A stretch of DNA of 17,607 nt, taken from the NCBI GenBank assembly GCA_904393855.1, contig CAJFNE010000023.1:1-17607 (forward strand), read 5' to 3'. Shown piece by piece: positions 6,226-13,070 of the stretch. How positions within the stretch are numbered: position 1 is the stretch's first letter; the number at the start of each line of letters is the position of its first letter. The notes beneath the pieces were generated by a model, which had not been told where the DNA came from, searched no databases, and worked only from the letters and a program-made list of their open reading frames with translations. Origin of the DNA: an uncultured Oscillibacter sp. GTDB taxonomy: Bacteria > Bacillota > Clostridia > Oscillospirales > Oscillospiraceae. Made by a program: the position numbers and the translations under genes.

Positions 6226-7305
6226 TTATGGGGCGGCCTCGATGGTGATGGTGCCGGACATGCCGCCCACCAGCTCCCCGCCGGACACTGCCTCGCCCAG
6301 CTCATACAGAGCGGAATTTGCGTGGAAGCTGTCGTAAAACAGCACCACATCCCCCCAGGGGGCATAGTAGGCCAGCATCCCCGCGCCGCCCTCCGCCAGG
6401 GGCGCATCCGCCGTGTCCAGAGCTTCCGGCGGATAGAAGATCTTCTCATTGGTGCTGTAGTCCTCCACCTCCACGGTGAGGGGAAGCTGGGAGAGAAGAT
6501 CCTCTGCCGCGGTACTGTCGTTCAGCTGGTAGACCACCGTGCCGCCATCAAAGCGCACCGCGATCTGCCGCTCCGTCTGTGTGTCGTCCATGGTCTCGCC
6601 TCCTCCAAATCCCAGTTCGCTGACCCAGGCCTTGATGTCCGTTTCCGAAGCGGCGGCGTCCTCCTCATAGCAGTCGAAAATACTCTCGGAGATATTGGCC
6701 TCCGGGGCCGCCTCCGTGATGAGTTCCACGCTCCGGGCCAGGCCCCCGGTGCCGTGGGAGCAGAACAGGTACACGTCCTTGCCGGAGAGGTCGTTCTCCT
6801 CCAGGAAGGTCAGCAGGGCCATGGGTACGCCGTACCACCAGTTGGGGTAGCCCAGGAACACGGTGTCGTACTGGTCCAGGTTCTCCACCTGCTCCGCCAG
6901 CTCCGGCCGGGCGTCGTCTCCCCGCTCCTGGTTGGCCCGGTCCAGGCAGTCGTCCCAGTCGCTGGGATAGGGGTCCGTGACCCGGATGGGAAACAGATCG
7001 CCGCCGGTCTCCTCCTGCACCCAGCCGGCCAGCTGCTGGACATTCCCCGGCGCCGCCACGCTGGGGGAGGTCACCACGTCCACGTCCTCCGCCAGGACGG
7101 CGTTGTCCGCCCAGAAGAAATAGGCCACCAGGATCCTGCTGCCGGCGGTTCCCGCCGCGGGCTCTGAGGTCTCTGCCGGTTCAGTGGTCTCCGGTTCCGT
7201 ACTGGCGGGCGGGGCGGGGTCCTCCGCCGGGGCGGTCTCTCCGCCGCAGGCGGCCAGGGAGAGGGTCATCGCCGCAGCGAAAAGAAGCGCGGGCCATCGT
7301 CTCAT
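6226..7305 (-). CDS. Lipoprotein with flavodoxin and cyclophilin-like domains
   Basis: A 359-residue lipoprotein predicted to sit on the outer face of the membrane. Residues 1-20 form a signal peptide ending in lipobox LAAC with Cys20, followed by a Pro/Glu/Thr-rich linker (21-55). Residues 57-233 are a flavodoxin (ILVAYFFW, TGGDLFPI, DTVFLGYPNWWYG, LFCSHGTGGL) of the type common in Firmicutes, with an altered first FMN loop. Residues 246-357 resemble the bacterial cyclophilin-like domain (IAVRFDGGTVVYQLNDSTAA near its start, GGMSGTITI at its end). An ATG at 7341 would add 12 residues, but AAGGAGGAAT sits just upstream of 7305. It heads operon B behind a good promoter at 7363-7392. Role: probably extracytoplasmic electron transfer; the ligand of the second domain is unknown. 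Confidence 0.88.
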   Translation of the reverse strand: MRRWPALLFAAAMTLSLAACGGETAPAEDPAPPASTEPETTEPAETSEPAAGTAGSRILVAYFFWADNAVLAEDVDVVTSPSVAAPGNVQQLAGWVQEETGGDLFPIRVTDPYPSDWDDCLDRANQERGDDARPELAEQVENLDQYDTVFLGYPNWWYGVPMALLTFLEENDLSGKDVYLFCSHGTGGLARSVELITEAAPEANISESIFDCYEEDAAASETDIKAWVSELGFGGGETMDDTQTERQIAVRFDGGTVVYQLNDSTAAEDLLSQLPLTVEVEDYSTNEKIFYPPEALDTADAPLAEGGAGMLAYYAPWGDVVLFYDSFHANSALYELGEAVSGGELVGGMSGTITIEAAP

Positions 7306-7362
7306 ATGGGATTCCTCCTTATCTGATGTCTCAGGAACCATTTCGGTTCTCGGATCGGCTTC

Positions 7363-7392
7363 ATTATAAGGTGGAGAGCCTTGAAATGTCTA
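7363..7392 (-). promoter_or_regulatory. Sigma-A promoter of operon B with a dyad in the spacer
   Basis: On the minus strand -35 TAGACA (7387-7392) and -10 TATAAT (7363-7368) are 18 bp apart. The spacer holds AAGG-N7-CCTT (7368-7382), nearly centred, as in MerR-family target promoters. The -10 is about 58 bases before the start codon. Confidence 0.65.
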
Positions 7393-7436
7393 ATACTTAT
7401 TTCTTATATTCATTTATGCGTGAAACGTATGATTAA

Positions 7437-7474
7437 AAAGAAGCCCGCAGTCCAGCAGGACTGCGGGCTTCTTT
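7437..7474 (-). terminator. Bidirectional terminator upstream of operon B
   Basis: A perfect 17-bp stem (7437-7453 with 7458-7474) with a 4-nt loop, followed by CTTTTTAATC on the minus strand and by a shorter C/T run on the plus strand. No gene ends directly at it, so it insulates operon B from operon A or is left over from a lost gene. Confidence 0.8.
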
Positions 7475-7614
7475 CCGATCGATCGGATCGGCCCGGAGCC
7501 GATGGGGCTGCTGGAAATCGCCAAACCCCCGTCCAGACAAGGGTTACGGGCGGACTTTTCTACATGGTTTTATCCGGTTCCATTCTGATATATCCCATTT
7601 TTCAACAGAGGAAA

Positions 7615-7644
7615 GGGCTCCCGCTGCCGTGGCGACGGGAGCCC
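7615..7644 (-). terminator. Terminator at the end of operon A
   Basis: GGGCTCCCG (7615-7623) pairs with CGGGAGCCC (7636-7644) with a 12-nt loop, 10 nt after the alcohol dehydrogenase stop. On the minus strand it is followed by TTTCCTC, a weak pyrimidine tail. Confidence 0.65.
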
Positions 7645-7653
7645 TGCCGTGTC

Positions 7654-8820
7654 TTACAGGCACTCCAGGAAGATTTGGTAGACCTCGTCGTGGGTCAGCT
7701 GCCGGGGGCCGTTCGGCAGGAGATTCACGCTGTCCGCCACCTGCCGCAGCAATTCCGGAGTGATCTCCGCCCTGCTCTTCAGCTGGGATAGCTTCGTGGG
7801 CAGGCCGCACTCCAGGATGAAAGCCTCCAGCTCCAGGATGCCCTTCTGGGCCGCCTGGGCGTCATCATCGTCCGTGACCCCCCAGACGCTCCGGGCAAAC
7901 CGGGCGAACTTCTCCGGCGCGTCCTTCACGATGTGCCGGTAGTAGGCCGGGTGCAGCACCGCCAGGCCCTGGCCGTGGTTGCAGTCCGTGTAGGCTCCCA
8001 GCTGGTGCTCCATCTGGTGGCACTCAAAATCCGTGACCCGGCCCACCTTCAAAATGCCGTTCTCCGCCATGGCGGAGGTCCACATGAGATTGCTGCGGGC
8101 AGTGTAGTCGTTGATATCTTTCAGCAGGGTCCGCATATTGGTGACGGTGCTGCGCATGACCGCCAGGGCCACCTCGTCGGACACGTTGTCCCGGTCGGAC
8201 CGGCCGAAATAGGTCTCCATGGCGTGGCTCAACGTGTCGAAGGCACCGGAGAGCACCTGCATCCGGGGCAGGCTCAGGGTATATGCCGGGTCCAGCACGG
8301 CGAACCGAGGGGCCGCGGCGAACATACCGCCCTTGATTTTTGCGTCCTCGTTGGTGATGACGGCGCCGCCGTTCATCTCCGCGCCGGTGCCGGAGGCGGT
8401 GACTACCGCTCCCAGGGGGATCGGCGTCCCGGTGGGCGCCTGGTGCTGGACCATCTCCAGGTCCCACAGGTCCTCGTCGGTGACGGCCTGGGCGCAGACA
8501 ATCTTGCAGCAGTCCACCACGCTGCCGCCGCCCACCGCCAGCACCAGGTCGATCTTATTTTCCCGGGCCAGTTTCGCCCCCTCCTGCACCTTGGCGTAGG
8601 TGGGGTTGGACATGATGCCGGTGAACTCCGTGACGGTCTTGCCGGCGGCCTTCAAAATGCCGGTCAGCTCCTCATAGACGCCGTTGCGCTTGATGGACCC
8701 GCCGCCGTAGGCCAGCAGCACGTTGGGACCGTAAGACGCCAGGATGCCGGGCAGGTGCTGCTGCGCCGCGCCCTTGCCGAAATAGACTTTTGTGGGATAT
8801 TCATAGACGAAATTTTCCAT
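7654..8820 (-). CDS. Iron-containing alcohol dehydrogenase, YqhD/BdhA type
   Basis: A 388-residue group III (iron-activated) alcohol dehydrogenase, usually NADPH-linked, reducing aldehydes such as butyraldehyde or lipid-derived aldehydes to alcohols. Coenzyme motifs GGGS (39-42) and GGGSVVD (97-103) are present. Metal ligands match the YqhD spacing: Asp195, His199, His268 and His282 in FDTLSHAME, FECHQMEH and DCNHGQG. Length is normal. AAAGGAAG precedes the ATG at good spacing. It is the last gene of operon A, 48 nt after the SDR and 10 nt before a terminator. The pairing with an SDR and an aldo/keto reductase suggests aldehyde/ketone reduction, either for NADP recycling or detoxification. 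Confidence 0.93.
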   Translation of the reverse strand: MENFVYEYPTKVYFGKGAAQQHLPGILASYGPNVLLAYGGGSIKRNGVYEELTGILKAAGKTVTEFTGIMSNPTYAKVQEGAKLARENKIDLVLAVGGGSVVDCCKIVCAQAVTDEDLWDLEMVQHQAPTGTPIPLGAVVTASGTGAEMNGGAVITNEDAKIKGGMFAAAPRFAVLDPAYTLSLPRMQVLSGAFDTLSHAMETYFGRSDRDNVSDEVALAVMRSTVTNMRTLLKDINDYTARSNLMWTSAMAENGILKVGRVTDFECHQMEHQLGAYTDCNHGQGLAVLHPAYYRHIVKDAPEKFARFARSVWGVTDDDDAQAAQKGILELEAFILECGLPTKLSQLKSRAEITPELLRQVADSVNLLPNGPRQLTHDEVYQIFLECL

Positions 8821-8868
8821 AAAAAGACGCTTCCTTTCTTGATTCCGGCTCCCCTGGGGGAACCAGCT

Positions 8869-9606
8869 TTAGCTCTCCCGGCTGGGCCGCACGCCCAGGT
8901 CGGAGATATCCACGTTGTCCGGCTGGGAGACGGCGTACAGCACCGCGTTGGCGATCACGGACGGCTCCAGCCCCACGTTTTTGTAGAATTCCTCCACCCT
9001 GGTCTTGGTCTCCGATGGGGCGATCGTGTTCAGCAGCTCCGTGCGGATCGCGCCGGGGTAGATGGTGGTGGTGCGGATGTGGGTGCCCTCCTGGATGGAC
9101 TCCATGCGGAAGGAGTCCAGCATGGCCCGGACGAAGTGCTTGGTGCCGCAGTACACCGCGTTTCCGGGGACGGACTTGGTGCCCGCCATGGAGGAGGTCA
9201 CCACGATGTGACCCCGCTTCTGGGCCGTGAACGCCGGCAGCACCGCCGCCATGGCGTTGAGCACGCCCTTGATGTTGATGTCCACCATGGCCATCCAGTC
9301 GGACACCTTCAGCTCGGTCATGCCGCTGCCGGGCATGACGCCCGCGTTGGCGAACAACACGTCCACCCGGCCGAACCGCTCCTGGGCCAAGGCTGCCAGG
9401 GCTCGCATATCCTCCAGTCGGGTCACATCGGAGGCTATCCAGGCGGCGTTCTCCCCGATCTCCCCGGCCAACTCCCGCAGGCGGTCCGCTCGCCGGGCGC
9501 TGAGGACCACCCTGGCCCCGTTCTGAGCCAACACCCGGGCCGTCTCCCGGCCGATGCCGGAGGACGCGCCGGTGATCAAAACGACTTTGCCTTCCACGTT
9601 TTTCAT
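8869..9606 (-). CDS. Short-chain dehydrogenase/reductase (classical SDR)
   Basis: A 245-residue cytoplasmic oxidoreductase with a Rossmann fold. TGASSGIG (12-19) binds the coenzyme, NAG is at 87-89, and the catalytic set is Asn111, Ser139, Tyr152 and Lys156 in YCGTK. The basic residues in SARRADR (36-42) suggest NADP(H) preference. The typical PGAIRTEL segment follows the active site. Length and domain are complete. A GAAGGGAG site lies about 12 nt before the ATG. It is the fourth gene of operon A, 25 nt after the SLH-flavodoxin gene. Substrate is unknown; family members of this kind reduce small carbonyl compounds. Confidence 0.92.
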   Translation of the reverse strand: MKNVEGKVVLITGASSGIGRETARVLAQNGARVVLSARRADRLRELAGEIGENAAWIASDVTRLEDMRALAALAQERFGRVDVLFANAGVMPGSGMTELKVSDWMAMVDINIKGVLNAMAAVLPAFTAQKRGHIVVTSSMAGTKSVPGNAVYCGTKHFVRAMLDSFRMESIQEGTHIRTTTIYPGAIRTELLNTIAPSETKTRVEEFYKNVGLEPSVIANAVLYAVSQPDNVDISDLGVRPSRES

Positions 9607-9631
9607 ATGGAAGCGCTCCCTTCGATTTTGA

Positions 9632-10774
9632 TTACGCCAGGTTCAGGCTCTCCACCCAGGCGGCCGCGTCCGCCTCAGAGGCTCCGCCCCGGAACCGCTG
9701 GCCCTCCAGCCAGGTGCCATTCCCCGCCAGGTCCGCCAGCAGGTCCCCGCTCTGGCCCAGGCCGGAGGAAGAGGAGGTGCAGAACGGGATCACGGTCTTG
9801 CCGGCAAAGTCGTTGGCCGCCACGAAGCTGCTCACAGGCCAGGCGGCGATGCCCCACCAGATGGGATAGCCCAGGAAGACCACGTCATAGTCCGCCCAGG
9901 CCGCCGGGGTTTCCTGGGCCAGGGCCACGTCCCGCTCCTCCGGGTTCTCGTACTCATAGACCACCCGGCTGTTCTCGTCCGTCCAGTTCAGGTCCGCGGA
10001 GGTATAGGGGTCCGCCGGGGTGATCTCGAACAGGTCCCCGCCGGTAACATCGGCGATGGCGTTCGCCACCCCCTCCGTATTGCCGGTGGCGGAGAAGTAG
10101 GCCACCAGCACCCGGGTCTCGCCGGAGTCCTCCGGGGTCTCCTCCGCACCGGAGCCCAGCAGCTCCAGGTAGCGGTGGAGAATCACCGCCGCCTGGGCCC
10201 GGGTGGCCCGGCCGCTGGGGTCGAACCGATTGCCGTCCCGGCCGGTAATAACGCCGGTATCTCGGGCCCAGTCCACCGCCGTGACGGCGTAGGCGGCGAT
10301 GGCAGCCTCATCGGCAAAATCCGTGCCGCTCTCCGCCGCGGGGCTCCCGGCGTAGCGCCAGAGGATAGCGGCCAGCTGCTGGCGGGTGATGGGATCGTTG
10401 GGGTGGAAAGTGCCGTCGGCGTAGCCGGTGACGACGCCGCTGGCGGAGGCCCACCGGACCGCGGCGGCGTAGTAGGCGGTCTCCGCCACATCGGAGTAGG
10501 CGGTACCGCCGGACACCGCCGGACTGCCGGCGGCCCGGTACAAAATCGCGGTGATCTGGCCCCGGCTGGTGGTGCCGTTGGGATCAAAGGTGGTGGCGCT
10601 GGTACCGTTCATGATGCCATGGTCCCGGACATAGACGGCGGACTCCGCGAACCAGTCGTCCGCGTCCACGTCGGAAAAGCCGGTGTCCTCCACGGCGGCA
10701 AAGGCGGTGATGCTGAGACTGAGGGTCAGGATCAGGGCCAGCAGCAGGGCCCCCATGCGCTTGCAGGTCTTCAT
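9632..10774 (-). CDS. S-layer-anchored flavodoxin (three SLH domains plus flavodoxin)
   Basis: A 380-residue secreted fusion protein. A Sec signal peptide (about 1-27, ending TAFAA) is followed by three S-layer homology repeats (about 30-85, 92-145 and 150-205; for example FSDVDADDWFAESAVYV and ITRQQLAAILWRYAG), which bind wall polymers. A short acidic linker leads to a flavodoxin domain (221-380) with the FMN loop SATGNTE (228-234), GGDLFEITPADPY, DVVFLGYPIWWG and a C-terminal AWVESLNLA. Flavodoxins are normally cytoplasmic, so wall anchoring is unusual. AAGGAGGAATT precedes the ATG. It lies 35 nt after the aldo/keto reductase in operon A. Its flavodoxin part is closely related to the lipoprotein at 16457-17143. 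Role inferred: electron carrier or reductase at the cell surface. Confidence 0.92.
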   Translation of the reverse strand: MKTCKRMGALLLALILTLSLSITAFAAVEDTGFSDVDADDWFAESAVYVRDHGIMNGTSATTFDPNGTTSRGQITAILYRAAGSPAVSGGTAYSDVAETAYYAAAVRWASASGVVTGYADGTFHPNDPITRQQLAAILWRYAGSPAAESGTDFADEAAIAAYAVTAVDWARDTGVITGRDGNRFDPSGRATRAQAAVILHRYLELLGSGAEETPEDSGETRVLVAYFSATGNTEGVANAIADVTGGDLFEITPADPYTSADLNWTDENSRVVYEYENPEERDVALAQETPAAWADYDVVFLGYPIWWGIAAWPVSSFVAANDFAGKTVIPFCTSSSSGLGQSGDLLADLAGNGTWLEGQRFRGGASEADAAAWVESLNLA

Positions 10775-10809
10775 GGGAATTCCTCCTTATCAAAGTTGTG
10801 CCTGGGAAA

Positions 10810-11661
10810 TCAGACTTTCCGCACCAGGCCCGCCAGCATCTCCACCACGGCGGGGTCCCGGTGGTCGAAGAAAGAGCTGACGCCGGTGTCCAGGGCGGCG
10901 ATGGCGTCCATGTCCTCCTGGGACAGGGCGAAGTCAAACACGTTGAAATTCTGTCCCATCCGCTCGCGCTTGGTGCTCTTGGGGATGCACACGATGCCCC
11001 GCTGGAGCTGCCACCGCAGCACCACCTGGGCCACGCTCTTGTGGTATTTTTCCCCGATGGCGGTCAGGGTCTCATTGTGGAACAGGTCATTGTGCCCCTC
11101 GGCGAAGGGGGCCCAGCTCTCCATCTGCACGCCCTTGGACCGCATGTAGTCCTGGGCCTTGGTCTGCTGGAAGAACACGTTGCACTCCACCTGGTTGACG
11201 GCGGGGGGCATGTCGTTGAAGGCGATCAGGTCCGCCAGCCGGTCCGGGTAGAAGCTGCATACGCCGATAGCCCGGATGCGGCCCTCCTTGCACAGCTCGG
11301 TCATGGCCCGCCAGGCGCCGTAGTAGTCGTTCAGGGGCTGGTGGATCAGGTACAGGTCCAGGTAGTCCAGGCCCAGCCGGTCCAGAGACTTCTGGAAGGC
11401 CGCCTTGGCCCCCTCATAGCTGGTGTCGGAGACCCACAGCTTGGTGGTGAGGAACAGCTCCTCCCGGGGGAGGCCGCACTCCCGCACCGCCTTGCCCACC
11501 GCCTCCTCATTGCCGTAGGAGGCGGCGGTGTCGACGAGGCGGTAGCCCACGTCGATGGCGTCCCGCACCGCCCGCTCGCACTCCGCCGGGTCCTTGATCT
11601 GATAGGTGCCGAAGCCCAGCTGGGGCATCCGCACGCCGTTGTTTAAGGTCACATCGTCCAT
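10810..11661 (-). CDS. Aldo/keto reductase (2,5-diketo-gluconate reductase-like)
   Basis: A 283-residue TIM-barrel NADPH-dependent carbonyl reductase. The catalytic tetrad is complete: Asp44 and Tyr49 in DTAASYGNE, Lys74 in LTTKLW and His107 in DLYLIHQP. The coenzyme-binding end IPKSTKRERMGQN is present. An ATG at 11670 is in frame three codons earlier, but the ribosome site AAAGGA touches it; from 11661 the spacing is 9 nt, so 11661 is chosen. The gene is 21 nt after the zinc alcohol dehydrogenase and 35 nt before the SLH-flavodoxin, within operon A. It is intact, unlike the aldo/keto reductase remnant at 3368, which belongs to a different subgroup. Confidence 0.93.
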   Translation of the reverse strand: MDDVTLNNGVRMPQLGFGTYQIKDPAECERAVRDAIDVGYRLVDTAASYGNEEAVGKAVRECGLPREELFLTTKLWVSDTSYEGAKAAFQKSLDRLGLDYLDLYLIHQPLNDYYGAWRAMTELCKEGRIRAIGVCSFYPDRLADLIAFNDMPPAVNQVECNVFFQQTKAQDYMRSKGVQMESWAPFAEGHNDLFHNETLTAIGEKYHKSVAQVVLRWQLQRGIVCIPKSTKRERMGQNFNVFDFALSQEDMDAIAALDTGVSSFFDHRDPAVVEMLAGLVRKV

Positions 11662-11670
11662 ACAAGGCAT

Positions 11671-11676
11671 CCTTTC
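11671..11676 (-). promoter_or_regulatory. Ribosome-binding site deciding the aldo/keto reductase start
   Basis: AAAGGA on the minus strand is 9 nt from ATG 11661 but directly abuts ATG 11670, so initiation at 11661 is favoured. Confidence 0.65.
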
Positions 11677-11682
11677 TTGTTC

Positions 11683-12225
11683 TCAGTCGTTGTAGATGAC
11701 CGGCTTGATCAGGCTCCGGTCGTGGTGCAAAAACAGGTCCATGGCCTCCGGGATCTTGTCCATGCCGTGGTAGCGGTGGGTGATGAGCTTCTCAGGCTGG
11801 ACCCGGCCGCTGGCGATCAGCTGGGCCATGCGGGAGAGCAGCAGCCGTCCGCCGCCGCAGCCCACGCCCTTGATGGTCTTGTCCCCGTAGCCGAAGCCCC
11901 ACACGGCGGGCTGGATGGGAATGGAGGCGTTGCTGAAGTAGGCGCTCAGGTTTACCAACGTGCCGCCGTTCTTCAGCATCTGGAGCCCCAGACTCAGCTC
12001 CTTCTCGCTGCCGCCGCAGAGCACCACATTGTCTACCGGACCGCTGTTTTCCTGCATAATTTGATCAATATAATTTTCATTATGGTAGTCGATCAGGTGG
12101 GTGGCCCCGTACTCCTTTGCCACATCGAAGCACACGGGCCGGGAACCGATGGCGAACACATTGCCCGCCCCCTGGAGCACCGCCGCCCGGACGGCCATCA
12201 GGCCGACGGGCCCCACCCCCAGCAC
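11683..12225 (-). CDS. Zinc alcohol dehydrogenase, 3' piece (coenzyme-binding half of a frameshifted gene)
   Basis: This frame carries the Rossmann half of the dehydrogenase begun at 12758: VLGVGPVGLM is the nucleotide-binding turn, and GSRPVCFDVAKEYGATHLID follows as in NADP-dependent clostridial secondary alcohol dehydrogenases, where the GSRP segment recognises NADP phosphate. KTIKGVGCGGGR and ITHRYHGMDKIPEAM near the end also fit. The nominal GTG start at 12225 is not a real start; it is where the frame resumes. Adding one G in GTG(G)CC near 12225-12230 would join both pieces into about 358 residues, close to the 351 of the Clostridium beijerinckii enzyme. It is followed 21 nt later by the aldo/keto reductase. 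Confidence 0.8.
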   Translation of the reverse strand: MLGVGPVGLMAVRAAVLQGAGNVFAIGSRPVCFDVAKEYGATHLIDYHNENYIDQIMQENSGPVDNVVLCGGSEKELSLGLQMLKNGGTLVNLSAYFSNASIPIQPAVWGFGYGDKTIKGVGCGGGRLLLSRMAQLIASGRVQPEKLITHRYHGMDKIPEAMDLFLHHDRSLIKPVIYND

Positions 12226-12758
12226 GGCACCGACTGGCCGAATCTCATGTTCAGGGCCTGGACCCCCTCAAAGGCGGTGCACATCATGTCCGGGACCATC
12301 ACCGCCTGCTCCAGGGTGACGCCCTCCGGGATCTTGGCCAGGTTCATGTCCGCGTCCCGGATGTAGTAGGTCTCCACGAAGGAGCCGCCCCGGTCGGGGT
12401 AGTCCACCCCGGCGTACATGTTGTCCTGATGCTGCTTGGCCCGACCGTCTTGGGCCTCCATGCTCCGCCACACCGGCATCACCGAGCAGACGATGACCTT
12501 GTCTCCCGCCTGGAAGTCGCGGACCTCCGGGCCCACCTGCACGATCTCGCCGCACATCTCATGCCCCACCGCCTTGCCCAGCAGGTACGGCAGGGAGGCG
12601 CACCCGGTGGCGCACAGGTGGGCGTCGCTGGTGCAGGGGGACCAGATCAGGGGCTTGATGAACGCCCCGGTGGGGCAGGGTTCCTCCGGCAGGGGGCACT
12701 GGCCGCTGACGGCCAGGGTGTTCTGCCCGGTGATGACAACGCCCTTCATGTACTTCAT
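12198..12758 (-). CDS. Zinc alcohol dehydrogenase, 5' piece (catalytic half of a frameshifted gene)
   Basis: First gene of operon A. Residues 1 to about 174 form the GroES-like catalytic part of a clostridial isopropanol-dehydrogenase-type enzyme, which interconverts ketones and secondary alcohols with NADP(H). Catalytic zinc ligands match that family: Cys42 in SPCTSD, His66 and Glu67 in VGHE, Asp157 in VPDMM. The four-Cys structural zinc site is not apparent, as is usual for this subgroup. After RFGQSV the frame is wrong (PCWGWGPSA, stop). AGGAG lies 9 nt before the ATG; an in-frame ATG also occurs three codons later. Either a real knockout or a one-base sequence error; all else is well conserved. 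Confidence 0.82.
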   Translation of the reverse strand: MKYMKGVVITGQNTLAVSGQCPLPEEPCPTGAFIKPLIWSPCTSDAHLCATGCASLPYLLGKAVGHEMCGEIVQVGPEVRDFQAGDKVIVCSVMPVWRSMEAQDGRAKQHQDNMYAGVDYPDRGGSFVETYYIRDADMNLAKIPEGVTLEQAVMVPDMMCTAFEGVQALNMRFGQSVPCWGWGPSA

Positions 12759-12814
12759 ACTGCATATCTCCTCTCATAAATTGCGATGGCAATGGGTATT
12801 TTATAATTCCTTTG

Positions 12815-12845
12815 AATATAGACCGCGCACTCCACCTTTGGACAA
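12815..12845 (-). promoter_or_regulatory. Possible activator-dependent promoter of operon A (19-bp spacer)
   Basis: On the minus strand TTGTCC (12840-12845) and TATATT (12815-12820) are 19 bp apart, the overlong spacing typical of MerR-regulated promoters. The spacer contains GGAGTGCGC, like one half plus centre of a MerR-type palindrome, but the other half is poor. It lies about 57 bases before the start codon. Confidence 0.35.
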
Positions 12846-13010
12846 CTCTCGCCGCACTGCATAACAGTGTGCTGCGGTTGCTCTCTGCCGGCTTCGTCTA
12901 GCTTCTGCCCCATTTATTTTACAGGCAAACTCGTGGGAGTATCAGAAAGAGCATTTCGGATTTTTCCCTCACCATTCCGCCCTTTTGTATCAATTCTCCC
13001 AAGAAACGTC

Positions 13011-13039
13011 TTTACAATTTATTTCAGAGTTTCTAAACT
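13011..13039 (+). promoter_or_regulatory. Promoter of the TIGR04076-family gene
   Basis: -35 TTTACA (13011-13016) and -10 TAAACT (13034-13039) are separated by 17 bp, in an AT-rich stretch 32 bases before the GTG start. The ribosome site TAGGAGGA is at 13056-13063. Confidence 0.6.
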
Positions 13040-13070
13040 ATAAGCAAATCAGTTTTAGGAGGAATTATCA

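Larger units (their letters stand above)
7306..7653. other. Region between operons A and B
   Basis: This 348-nt stretch holds the operon B promoter and two terminators (7437-7474 and 7615-7644). Bases 7475-7614 contain no gene I can support; short open frames there have no ribosome site or recognisable motif. A self-complementary GATCGATCGGATCGG run lies near 7477-7491. Confidence 0.55.
12759..13070. other. Divergent intergenic region
   Basis: A 312-nt, AT-richer region between divergent operon A and the TIGR04076 gene. It holds the candidate promoters for both, the ribosome site of each, and a small stem CACTG/CAGTG (12855-12869). No gene or known regulatory RNA was recognised in it. Confidence 0.6.

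Noticed and set aside
3428..6337. Long plus-strand open frames (3428-4450 and 5075-6337)
   Set aside because: Both are antisense to well-supported operon B genes and show no recognisable domain.
7501..7590. Small plus-strand ORF between operons A and B
   Set aside because: No ribosome site, no recognisable motif, and it sits between two terminators.
7933..10023. A 696-codon plus-strand open frame
   Set aside because: It lies opposite the YqhD, SDR and SLH-flavodoxin genes, which have clear motifs and ribosome sites; its translation is His/Gly/Pro-rich without any family pattern, as expected for the antisense of GC-rich genes.
9632..10774. ApbE-type covalent flavinylation site in the surface flavodoxins
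   Set aside because: No flavinylation motif of the kind recognised by ApbE was seen; the flavodoxin loop implies non-covalent FMN.
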